From an uncultured Bacillota bacterium (GTDB lineage Bacteria > Bacillota > Clostridia > Caldicoprobacterales > UBA3941): a stretch of 12,940 nt of DNA. The stretch is taken from contig CALGOY010000177.1 of assembly GCA_937960725.1 (NCBI GenBank), positions 1-12,940 on the forward strand, written 5' to 3'. The notes beneath the pieces were generated by a model. That model was not told the origin of the DNA. It worked only from the letters and a program-made list of their open reading frames with translations, and did no database searches. Below are positions 6,797 to 12,940 of the stretch, piece after piece. Each line of letters begins with the position of its first letter. The stretch's first letter is position 1. The position numbers and the translations under genes were made by a program.

Positions 6797-7852
6797 TTAT
6801 ACCTTTTTTTGGATATACATGTTCCGATCCGCCTGCTTAATAAGTTGCTCTTTAGTATATATCCCGGGCCCATTAGAAGCAAACCCTATAGATGCTCCGA
6901 TATTGACAAATCTGGGATTTTTACAGCTGTAATCCTCTAGAGCTTCCTCTATATCCTCGACCATCTGCGCCGCTTCCATTTCCCCCTGTCCCGGAAGTAT
7001 AATAGCAAATTCATCCCCACCATATCTAGCTGCTATTCCCTTTTCACCTACACATTTCCGTATAATCTCCCCCAGGTCCCTCAGGACAGCATCCCCCTCC
7101 AAGTGGCCGTAGGTATCATTATACTGTTTAAACCGGTTCAAATCCATTATTATAAGCGAAATACGCCCATTGCTTTCTTTTAAATGTTTGAACACATTAT
7201 CCAGATAGTCGTGGAAATACTTATGATTATATAGTCCGGTCAGCCCGTCGGTATGGGCTAAATGATAAAGCTCTTCATTAGTAAGCCTCAGCTGCTCCCT
7301 TGACTCGTCCAACTCTTTTATCAAAACATCTTTAATAGCTAGCGCTTCCATCAACTGCTGCTTGTCTCTTTGTAGCCTATCGATAACATTTAGCATCACC
7401 ATCAAGCCGCTATAAATAGCTGCGTAAAATACTATTCCATATAGCGCCATAAATAAGGATTTAAAATCTACTGCAAAATCATCGGTTTTCCAATTTAATA
7501 TTATACTTGCCAGGCTAGATGCTAGCGTGAGAGGAAATGAAATTTTCCGAGAGTATAGAAGCGAAATCCGCACTATAAAAGATAAATAAAAAAATAAGCT
7601 TAATTCAGAAGCCGATATGCTGTGTATATACAAAATAAACGCCAGCTCCGCCCCTTCCACAAATAGATTAAGTGGAGAGCCTAACTCCCAAAAATAGAGA
7701 TTCTTTTTTAATATGACAAAAGCTATATATGCCATACATACCCAAAAATATATGCTAGAAAATAAAGGAAGCTCTAAATTACTAAAAAAAATGCCGAATA
7801 TTAAGGCCATTGCAGCAGCAAAAAGCCTCAAAACCCCTTCAAAGCTTGACAC
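6797..7852 (-). CDS. Membrane-anchored GGDEF diguanylate cyclase
   Basis: Predicted to make cyclic di-GMP from two GTP. The first 155 of 351 residues are hydrophobic, with five or six membrane spans (about 7-23, 33-49, 64-79, 84-100, 105-120, 133-153). A coiled-coil-like linker follows (about 158-196), then a full GGDEF domain (197-351) with HTDGLTGLYNHKYF, LIIMDLNRFKQYNDTYGH, and the active-site GGDEF at 278-282. The position of the RxxD inhibitory site (269-272) reads GEKG, so product inhibition through that site should be absent. The start is GTG at 7852, inside the preceding gene by 14 bases, with GAGGAGG eight bases upstream, implying translational coupling. The N-terminal sensor part matches no domain I can name. 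Confidence 0.9.
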   Translation of the reverse strand: MSSFEGVLRLFAAAMALIFGIFFSNLELPLFSSIYFWVCMAYIAFVILKKNLYFWELGSPLNLFVEGAELAFILYIHSISASELSLFFYLSFIVRISLLYSRKISFPLTLASSLASIILNWKTDDFAVDFKSLFMALYGIVFYAAIYSGLMVMLNVIDRLQRDKQQLMEALAIKDVLIKELDESREQLRLTNEELYHLAHTDGLTGLYNHKYFHDYLDNVFKHLKESNGRISLIIMDLNRFKQYNDTYGHLEGDAVLRDLGEIIRKCVGEKGIAARYGGDEFAIILPGQGEMEAAQMVEDIEEALEDYSCKNPRFVNIGASIGFASNGPGIYTKEQLIKQADRNMYIQKKV

Positions 7853-8600
7853 CCCGTTCTCCTCCTCTGTTAGACCCTTGCTTATCTAATAAATATTGGT
7901 ATACCTTTTCCAAATCACTTGATTTGTCCACATCATTGGCCAGCTCTGGAAACGGGCTTATAATAGCTACAGCGCGAATATTCAGTAGCTGCTCCAGCCT
8001 TTCCTCAACCCTGGATATTGACAAAGTTCCCATAATCAGCATGAGAAGAAAGCTAAGCCCTAGGAGCCTGCCAAGCTTCCACGGTCTTTTCCTATACTCG
8101 ATCACCTTTCTAGCAAAACTTGTGCACTTTTTTATAACTTTCGGATTTATATATATTATATTACCTCCGGTAAAAATACCCTCTTTCACCCTCACATAGG
8201 TCCTATTGAAGCCGGGATACTTAGAATCATTAATCCCCTTTTCTACTATGGGATAGCATAGATCAGCTTCTAGGTCCTGACACTTTCTAATAAAATCGGT
8301 TATTATCTCCTCTCTAATCATAGGGATGTCAGATGTAGCTATCAAAACATGGCCAGTCTCCCCTAGGGCTTTTAACCCAGCTTCTAGATTATCGAATATA
8401 TCCCCTCTTTCTTCTACATAATAATCCACCTGCTCCCCTAGCCTTTCCTTAAGCCGCTTTGCCGCCCCTACAATAGAAATTTTTCCGATACAAGGGGATG
8501 ACCTAAGAGCATCTATTACATATTCCACCATCCATTTTCCATAAATTTGTATAAAAGATTTGCTATCCCCGGCCAATACCACCGCATCTACCTTATCCAT
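7839..8600 (-). CDS. MobA-like NTP transferase domain protein
   Basis: A 253-residue protein of the GT-A nucleotidyltransferase superfamily (MobA/IspD/GlmU-like). Supporting parts are the N-terminal DAVVLAGDSKSF loop, the KWMVEYVIDALRSS helix, the metal-site strand LIATSDIPMI (Asp91), TGGNIIYINP (144-153), and a C-terminal ISPFPELANDVDKSSDLE with a second Asp pair (about 214-231). The nucleotide loop is unusual: the standard LAGGxSxRMGxxK is shortened to LAGDSKSFIQIYGKW, lacking the second glycine and the Arg. A hydrophobic helix (about 178-193) lies in the C-terminal third. It starts directly at the ispE stop and overlaps the cyclase gene. Its substrate is unknown; an activity near isoprenoid or envelope precursors is only an inference from position. 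Confidence 0.8.
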   Translation of the reverse strand: MDKVDAVVLAGDSKSFIQIYGKWMVEYVIDALRSSPCIGKISIVGAAKRLKERLGEQVDYYVEERGDIFDNLEAGLKALGETGHVLIATSDIPMIREEIITDFIRKCQDLEADLCYPIVEKGINDSKYPGFNRTYVRVKEGIFTGGNIIYINPKVIKKCTSFARKVIEYRKRPWKLGRLLGLSFLLMLIMGTLSISRVEERLEQLLNIRAVAIISPFPELANDVDKSSDLEKVYQYLLDKQGSNRGGERGVKL

Positions 8601-9491
8601 TTAGGATTCCCCCAAAAGTTCAATTCCTTTCCTTGAGCTATCAACGACAAAGACCCTTCTTCCGTATCCTTTCATAAGCTGGGCCGCTTTTTTCGCCTTA
8701 AGCTTGTCCTCAAAGACACCATAGACCGACGGACCACTGCCGCTCATCAAACTATTTAATGCGCCCAGGTCTATTAATCGCCTTTTTATGTCCCAAATTT
8801 GTGGATATAGGGATGTTGTAACTGCCTCCAAAACATTAACCATAGCCTTTCCTACTCCCCTGATATCTCCATTTGAAAGGGCGCTAATCATCTTTGCCGA
8901 ATCGGGTCGTCTAAAAGATACTGCAGGCAGCTCATCCCACAATTTAAATATCTGCCTGGTAGACACTCGAATAGGAGGATTAACTACAAGCAGCCATATT
9001 GGGCGGCCAATCTTAATAGGGGTTAGTTTTTCCCCAATGCCCTTGGCTAAAGCACTACCCCCTTGTAAACAAAAAGGAACATCTGCACCTAAAGCCTTGC
9101 CTAAGTCTACCATTTCCTCTTTAGACATTCCTAAATTCCACACATAGTGTAGTCCTACCAGGACAGCAGCTGCATTAGCGCTACCTCCAGCCAGCCCGGC
9201 AGATACAGGAATGTTTTTCCTAATGCTGATTCTAATTCCTCTATCGATATCAAATTTTTCCTTTACCATCTCCGCTGCCTTCCAAGCAATATTTCGGCTA
9301 TCTAACGGGATATTTCGCACGTTAGACTCTAGGCTAATTCCCTTCTCTGCTTCTTGTAAAACCACTGTATCCCATAGATTAATAGATTGCATTATTGTTT
9401 CAATTTCATGATATCCATCGGGCCGTTTTTGCCCCACATCTAAAGTCCAATTAATCTTAGCCCGAGCCTTTAAAATTACTTTTTTTTCCAT
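8601..9491 (-). CDS. ispE: 4-diphosphocytidyl-2-C-methyl-D-erythritol kinase
   Basis: A GHMP-family kinase that phosphorylates CDP-methylerythritol in the non-mevalonate isoprenoid pathway, ultimately supplying undecaprenyl carrier and quinones. In 296 residues the motifs are ARAKINWTLDVGQKRPDGYH (9-28, Lys12), the ATP loop PVSAGLAGGSANAAA (95-109), GADVPFC with catalytic Asp137, and the C-terminal MSGSGPSVYG. The frame is open to 9566, but that ATG has no ribosome-binding site. ATG 9491 has GGAGA about six bases upstream and places the first motif at the family's usual position. First gene of a three-gene unit with the NTP transferase (gap 0) and the cyclase. The veg-...-ispE neighbourhood is conserved in Firmicutes. 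Confidence 0.95.
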   Translation of the reverse strand: MEKKVILKARAKINWTLDVGQKRPDGYHEIETIMQSINLWDTVVLQEAEKGISLESNVRNIPLDSRNIAWKAAEMVKEKFDIDRGIRISIRKNIPVSAGLAGGSANAAAVLVGLHYVWNLGMSKEEMVDLGKALGADVPFCLQGGSALAKGIGEKLTPIKIGRPIWLLVVNPPIRVSTRQIFKLWDELPAVSFRRPDSAKMISALSNGDIRGVGKAMVNVLEAVTTSLYPQIWDIKRRLIDLGALNSLMSGSGPSVYGVFEDKLKAKKAAQLMKGYGRRVFVVDSSRKGIELLGES

Positions 9492-9574
9492 ACCATTCTC
9501 CAATCTATATTGTTGTAGTAAGTTTAATGCATCTGCTCTGTTTATACTAATCCACTGAAAACCCATTTACTGAA

Positions 9575-9593
9575 TATTTTTGTAACAAAAATA
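9575..9593. repeat. 19-bp perfect dyad in the ispE leader
   Basis: TATTTTTGT-A-ACAAAAATA is a perfect inverted repeat with 9-bp arms around one base. It lies about 80 bases before the ispE start and just downstream of the candidate promoter, where a repressor operator or mRNA hairpin could act. Being AT-rich, it is less improbable than its length suggests. Confidence 0.5.
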
Positions 9594-9609
9594 GTACTTT
9601 TTTACTATA

Positions 9610-9637
9610 TTTATAAGGTAATTATACCTTAAATCAA
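9610..9637 (-). promoter_or_regulatory. Candidate ispE promoter with a dyad in the spacer
   Basis: On the minus strand TTGATT (9632-9637) and TATAAA (9610-9615) are 16 bases apart. The spacer almost exactly coincides with an inverted repeat TAAGGTA-4-TACCTTA (9614-9631), a typical operator arrangement. The promoter lies just after the sipL terminator and about 115 bases before ispE. Confidence 0.42.
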
Positions 9638-9650
9638 CAATAATTTCCAG

Positions 9651-9683
9651 AAAAAAAGCTGCCTCCTAAAATAATCAGGCAGC
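9651..9683 (-). terminator. Intrinsic terminator after sipL
   Basis: On the minus strand GCTGCCT (9677-9683), a 12-base loop, AGGCAGC (9658-9664), then seven T. It lies about 20 bases after the sipL stop codon and separates sipL from the ispE unit. Confidence 0.9.
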
Positions 9684-9703
9684 AGCCCTGTAAAATAAAT
9701 TTC

Positions 9704-11275
9704 TTAAGCTATAGACGTGTCCAGCTTTTTATAAATTATTAACTTGCTTCCTGGCTCTAACATGTCTTGATTCTCAATATCGTTGTACTTCAACAGGCTA
9801 TCGATGGTAGCGTTGTACCTTTTAGCCACAGACCACAGGCTATCCCCTGGCTGTACAAAATATATAAAAATTCCTGACTGCTCATCAACATCGCCTTCTA
9901 CTTCTTCTACTCCCAGCAGCAGCTCTTTTTCGAAAACTTCCGATACAGATACTTTGGCAGCTACAGTTACCTTAACCTCTACTTCATCAGGGGCTAGCAG
10001 GGTATGGGCTACATGCACAAGCGCCAACTTGCAGTCGCAATCCATATCCTCCTTTATTCCTGCTACATCTACGGTCTGAGAAAATGGGAGCTCTGATTTG
10101 AAGCCTGCTATCCAAACCCCCTGGTCTTCCGCCTGATATAACATGCTAATAGGCAGAATTCCCTCAATTATCACCTGTTCTCCCTCAATTGCATAATCCG
10201 TTATTACAGGCTTAGCTTCCACATAAAGAATATTTGAAGCCGTAGGAATATTATCGGGCAGGGTCAAGCTTTCTCTTACGGTAGTTTGAACCTGATGCTC
10301 ATCCACTACCCTTTGTATGTGTATAGCTTTTTTCTTAAGATCTAATAGCTTGCCCGGGCTATAGGCATCTATGACTATCTCATAATCATTTACCTCATAA
10401 ACTCTTGCATCTAGGGAGATCATCATTTCAACAGCCAATATCCGGTTTTCCTGGTTTATATCCGGCCTAATAGACACATCAAATTCCTGAATGATAACAT
10501 CAGCCTTACTCTCCATTCCCTGATATGCGCCGGGAATCTCAACAAAATGGCTAAAGGGAACATTTTCCTCGAGCACTTGAATGGGTTCCTGCTCTTCTCC
10601 AGAGGAATATACAATCTGCATATCGATTTCCCCGTGGACAATGACCTTGTTGTCCGCTGCTTTAGCCTCGGTAATCCTGGCCCACGCATTCTTCCTAAGC
10701 ACTTCTACCACAGAGGGCATATCATCAGCGATTTCAAAATCATCTCTTAAAATGGTCTGACCTACTCCCTCTCCCCCGGATACTGCCAGCTTAATTTTTT
10801 CCCTAAGAGTCTGGACATTGACCCCTTCCTCAAAATCCTTCACCGCTTCCAGCTGAAGGGATTGGGTCACTTGGCAGCTTAAATTCAAAACGGTCTTCAG
10901 GCTGATTTTTCTCCGATTTACTACTTCATAGTCTATATGTTCTATATCCAGCTCTATTGCAGCCATCATCCTGGGCTTTACCCCGTCCATTTCAATATAG
11001 TGGGTAAAGCCTTCCTCCGTTTCTACACTGGTAACGGTCGGAGTATCCCCCTCAGCAATATAAAGCATATTGTAGCGAACAACGCCCTCTACCATTACTT
11101 TGTCCTGAATTACTTCTTTACCTGTAGCATATACCGTTCCGCTTATGTCCAAGATTCTGGCAATATCCGGCTTGTCATCGGGAACATTAAGCTCTCCTTC
11201 CATCAAATACTGCGACAGTTCTTCGCCAACCACTTGATCCAGCTTCACAACTTCTCTATCAAATTCGATAGCCAA
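9704..11275 (-). CDS. sipL: SPOCS (DUF3794) and LysM protein, SipL homologue
   Basis: SipL in Clostridioides difficile binds SpoIVA and is required for coat assembly around the forespore. This 523-residue protein has the same build. Three related SPOCS/DUF3794 units begin near residues 31, 184 and 340 (compare VPDDKPDIARIL, ADDMPSVVEVLR and PDNIPTASNILY, each followed by a V-x-G-x-x-x-x-x-(M/I)-x-Y strand). A C-terminal LysM domain follows (472-516, YFVQPGDSLWSVAKRYNATI). There is no signal peptide, so it is a mother-cell cytosolic or forespore-surface protein. The start is TTG 11275 with AGGAGG seven bases upstream, and the N-terminus fits the family. It follows veg by about 74 bases. The start codon lies in one arm of a perfect inverted repeat. 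Confidence 0.88.
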   Translation of the reverse strand: MAIEFDREVVKLDQVVGEELSQYLMEGELNVPDDKPDIARILDISGTVYATGKEVIQDKVMVEGVVRYNMLYIAEGDTPTVTSVETEEGFTHYIEMDGVKPRMMAAIELDIEHIDYEVVNRRKISLKTVLNLSCQVTQSLQLEAVKDFEEGVNVQTLREKIKLAVSGGEGVGQTILRDDFEIADDMPSVVEVLRKNAWARITEAKAADNKVIVHGEIDMQIVYSSGEEQEPIQVLEENVPFSHFVEIPGAYQGMESKADVIIQEFDVSIRPDINQENRILAVEMMISLDARVYEVNDYEIVIDAYSPGKLLDLKKKAIHIQRVVDEHQVQTTVRESLTLPDNIPTASNILYVEAKPVITDYAIEGEQVIIEGILPISMLYQAEDQGVWIAGFKSELPFSQTVDVAGIKEDMDCDCKLALVHVAHTLLAPDEVEVKVTVAAKVSVSEVFEKELLLGVEEVEGDVDEQSGIFIYFVQPGDSLWSVAKRYNATIDSLLKYNDIENQDMLEPGSKLIIYKKLDTSIA

Positions 11276-11342
11276 TATTATTCCTCCTCTCGGGAATTTA
11301 ATAATAAATGTCCCATACTAATAGATATAATTGGCTATCGAA
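11264..11342. repeat. Perfect 13-bp inverted repeat around the sipL start
   Basis: TTCGATAGCCAAT (11264-11276) and its exact reverse complement ATTGGCTATCGAA (11330-11342) are 53 bases apart. In the sipL mRNA sense the downstream arm contains the TTG start codon and the first three codons after it (Ala-Ile-Glu), and the AGGAGG ribosome-binding site lies in the loop. The spacer also holds a weak sigma-E-like pair, TTATATC and CATTTATT. Confidence 0.9.
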
Positions 11343-11349
11343 AAATATG

Positions 11350-11607
11350 TTAAATTCTTTGATTATTTTTACAAACTACTAATTCCACATTAGATGTAAG
11401 CACATCGGAATATGTATACGCTAAAGTTTGAACGGTTCGCTCGTCGATGTTAACCTTTATGGTAAAAATGCTAGGATATATATCGTGGATAATTCCTTCC
11501 TTAATATAGCTACGCTTACGGCCTCTGTTCGCTTTAAGCCTTACCCTCTCTCCTAAATTAGCCTCAAGGGCCTGCTTAACCCTTCCTAAAGCTTCAGTAT
11601 CGATCAT
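11350..11607 (-). CDS. veg: Veg protein (DUF1021 family)
   Basis: An 85-residue protein of the Veg family, conserved in Firmicutes. B. subtilis veg is a highly expressed gene reported to stimulate biofilm formation. Visible family features are the N-terminal helix EALGRVKQALEANLGERVRLKANRGRKRS, with its basic NRGRKR loop, and a short beta-barrel half with IIHDIYPSIFTIKV and LAYTYSDVLTSNVEL. The start ATG has AAGAAGGTG about five bases upstream. A perfect TATAAT -10 hexamer lies 57 bases before the start, after a terminator, so veg probably has its own vegetative promoter and may read into sipL. Confidence 0.92.
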   Translation of the reverse strand: MIDTEALGRVKQALEANLGERVRLKANRGRKRSYIKEGIIHDIYPSIFTIKVNIDERTVQTLAYTYSDVLTSNVELVVCKNNQRI

Positions 11608-11663
11608 TTCTACACCTTCTTTTCTTTTTTATGGAGTTAGTATTCCCTGAAGCTTGCCTAAAT

Positions 11664-11669
11664 ATTATA
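11664..11669 (-). promoter_or_regulatory. Perfect -10 box of the veg promoter
   Basis: TATAAT on the minus strand, with initiation expected near 11657, about 50 nt before veg. The -35 position falls in the terminator stem and is poor (ATGGTA at 17 bases, three of six matches), so the promoter is only moderately supported. Confidence 0.4.
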
Positions 11670-11672
11670 GAT

Positions 11673-11707
11673 AAAAAAAACGCTGATACCATACGGTAAA
11701 AGCGTTT
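11673..11707 (-). terminator. Intrinsic terminator upstream of veg
   Basis: On the minus strand AAACGCT (11701-11707) pairs with AGCGTTT (11678-11684), and TACC/GGTA forms an inner stem around loop GTAT, followed by eight T (11673-11680). It would end transcripts of the zinc-ribbon gene, or act as an attenuator if veg is also read from further upstream. Confidence 0.85.
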
Positions 11708-11813
11708 GGCAATACAAAAGGAGCAATAAATTTTTTTGCAAGGATGTTTTTGTTATTATTAGAATTTCCATGTTTACATAAAATATACAATTTTTTATTA
11801 CTATCTTTTATCA

Positions 11814-12209
11814 TTAATTATCATCTTCAAAGTCATCGTATCCCTGATCCCCATATAGGTCCTCAAATTCCTCGTCGATCTCTATTTCTTCTAACTCTGC
11901 CAAATCATCTTCCTCCTCATCATCGAATAGCTCTTCATCTTCGTCTTTGGGAAGGAAGTCCTCCCACTCATCCTGCTTGAGGCTCTCTTCATCAACCTCA
12001 TCCTTCATATGCTCTATCATACACTGATAGCACATTTCCATATCTGAGCTTATAATATTCTCACCACATTCGGGACAGATATCATAATCCTCTTCGTTTT
12101 CTTCATTATTTCTAATGGCTTTACCTACTTCATCTGCACATATTTTGCATAGCAATTCCGTATCTTTGATGTAGTTTAAGCTGCAATGTGGACACTTTTT
12201 GTAAGCCAT
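11814..12209 (-). CDS. Twin zinc-ribbon protein with acidic tail, function unknown
   Basis: I do not recognise a named family. The 131-residue protein carries two CxxC-x11-CxxC modules of identical spacing: Cys6/9/21/24 (CPHC...CKIC) and Cys45/48/60/63 (CPEC...CYQC). Each is expected to bind one zinc ion. From about residue 69 the sequence is dominated by Asp and Glu to the end, giving a very acidic, probably disordered tail. I chose ATG 12209 because GGAGGGG lies seven bases upstream and the first CxxC then sits right at the N-terminus. An in-frame TTG at 12281 with a weak AAGGA would add 24 residues. It lies between a phosphohexomutase-like gene and veg and is followed by a terminator. A nucleic-acid-linked or protein-binding role is a guess. 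Confidence 0.75.
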   Translation of the reverse strand: MAYKKCPHCSLNYIKDTELLCKICADEVGKAIRNNEENEEDYDICPECGENIISSDMEMCYQCMIEHMKDEVDEESLKQDEWEDFLPKDEDEELFDDEEEDDLAELEEIEIDEEFEDLYGDQGYDDFEDDN

Positions 12210-12317
12210 CAATCTTCCCCTCCAGCAAATTAATTTCTCATTATTATTCCCATTCGCTAAAATGTATTCGCCATAACGCAAAAAATTCCTTCTTTCATCT
12301 AAAAATTAATAGCCCAT

Positions 12318-12940
12318 TTATATATTTTGTCTGACCCAGTCCACTAAATCCGATATAATAGAAGCGGCATCCTGCTCCGTAGCGCTTTCCACCACAATCC
12401 TTAATGTATTATCAAGCTTTATATATCTTAATATTATCCAACTAGCATCAGATAAATACAGCTTAACGGTATCTACATCTTCTTCAATAAAATCAATGCT
12501 TTTAGCGAAGGGCAGGGGAATTGAACCAGCCAGCAGGCCACTTTTCTTTTTATTCCACAGCTCATCGCTTATTGCTATAAATTTTTCCACCATACAGCCT
12601 ACATCAGCTACACTCTCCAAACACTTTATCCAGCCCTCTAAATCCAAATCCCGCCTGCATAATCCCTGTAAGAATATTAAAGATTGAAACACAGCGTCGT
12701 AATCTGGCAGCACTTTTCCAAAAGCCATGGAAAAGTCTTCCCACCTAACCCATTTATTATCAATCTTTAGCTTATTTAATTCCTCTATAGTATCAGGCCA
12801 TTTTCTACATTCAACGCCGCAATGTTCAGCCAAAGTTTTTGCTATTGAAGGAGTGGTATGCCCTGCCAAGATAATATCTGCTGCCTTCTGGCTTGCAATC
12901 CATTCTTCAAAAATCATAGATGAAAAACGGCAAAAATCAA
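12318..12940 (-). CDS. C-terminal part of a phosphohexomutase-like protein (cut by window edge)
   Basis: About 207 codons are open to the right edge. An ATG at 12917 has no ribosome-binding site, and the frame continues through it without a stop, so the gene almost certainly begins outside the window. The end resembles the fourth domain of phosphoglucomutase/phosphomannomutase proteins: VDTVKLYLSDASWIILRYIKLDNTLRIVVESATEQDAASII fits the usual D-G-v-k-v-x-x-x-d-x-s-W-v-l-x-R...x-l-R-I-x-x-E-a-x-s-x-x-x-A pattern. The phosphate-binding SGTEP loop is replaced by YIKLD. Clostridia often have a fused sugar-phosphate nucleotidyltransferase/mutase with a similarly degenerate C-terminus, which I suspect here. 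The sugar specificity cannot be told. Confidence 0.55.
   Translation of the reverse strand, partial: DFCRFSSMIFEEWIASQKAADIILAGHTTPSIAKTLAEHCGVECRKWPDTIEELNKLKIDNKWVRWEDFSMAFGKVLPDYDAVFQSLIFLQGLCRRDLDLEGWIKCLESVADVGCMVEKFIAISDELWNKKKSGLLAGSIPLPFAKSIDFIEEDVDTVKLYLSDASWIILRYIKLDNTLRIVVESATEQDAASIISDLVDWVRQNI

Noticed and set aside
6781..6800. Tandem TATATATTAT repeat after the cyclase gene
   Set aside because: Simple AT sequence at a gene end with no stem/U-tract and only two copies; not informative.
9492..9566. 25-codon upstream extension of ispE
   Set aside because: No ribosome-binding site at 9566, and the family normally begins close to the ARAKIN motif.
11744..11980. 78-codon plus-strand frame rich in Leu, His and Pro
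   Set aside because: It is antisense to the Asp/Glu-rich tail of the zinc-ribbon protein, whose codons create such frames.
12210..12281. 24-codon upstream extension of the zinc-ribbon gene from a TTG with AAGGA
   Set aside because: The ATG at 12209 has a much better ribosome-binding site and puts the first CxxC at the usual N-terminal place; kept only as an alternative.
12915..12917. ATG at 12917 as the true start of the last gene
   Set aside because: No ribosome-binding site, the frame stays open to the window edge, and the protein looks like the C-terminal part of a larger mutase.

Overview
The window is chromosomal DNA from an endospore-forming, moderately AT-rich Bacillota, most likely class Clostridia. 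It encodes an alpha/beta small acid-soluble spore protein, SleB and YpeB, SpoIIR, and a SipL-type SPOCS/LysM protein. SipL is the clostridial partner of SpoIVA, which points to Clostridia rather than Bacilli. The genus cannot be fixed from the sequence. Every gene I accept is on the minus strand, so the region is transcribed from high to low coordinates.

In transcription order: the 3' end of a phosphohexomutase-like gene enters at the right edge (12940-12318). It is followed by a small twin zinc-ribbon acidic protein (12209-11814) and an intrinsic terminator. Next come veg (11607-11350) and the SipL homologue (11275-9704), ending at a strong terminator. A second unit holds ispE, a MobA-like nucleotidyltransferase and a membrane diguanylate cyclase (9491-6797), with abutting or overlapping genes. 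spoIIR (6696-6061) follows with its own very good sigma-F-type promoter and a terminator. The germination pair sleB-ypeB (5907-3831) comes next, then a 59-residue spore DNA-binding protein (3723-3544) with a terminator. A cell-wall operon ddl-murI-ywiB (3324-939) follows. The first 152 codons of a Rho-type gene (456-1) run off the left edge, preceded by about 480 bases without a gene.

Two themes dominate. The first is sporulation and germination: SpoIIR signals sigma-E activation, SipL builds the coat base layer, SASP coats spore DNA, and SleB/YpeB degrade cortex. The second is envelope precursor supply: IspE for isoprenoid/undecaprenyl carrier, and MurI and Ddl for peptidoglycan. The veg-(spore gene)-ispE order resembles B. 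subtilis veg-sspF-ispE.

I see no CRISPR array, tRNA, rRNA, intact insertion sequence or defence system. The most unusual signals are regulatory: a perfect 13-bp inverted repeat bracketing the sipL ribosome-binding site and start codon; a long predicted leader before rho; dyads around the ispE promoter; and a hairpin at the predicted 5' end of the SASP mRNA.
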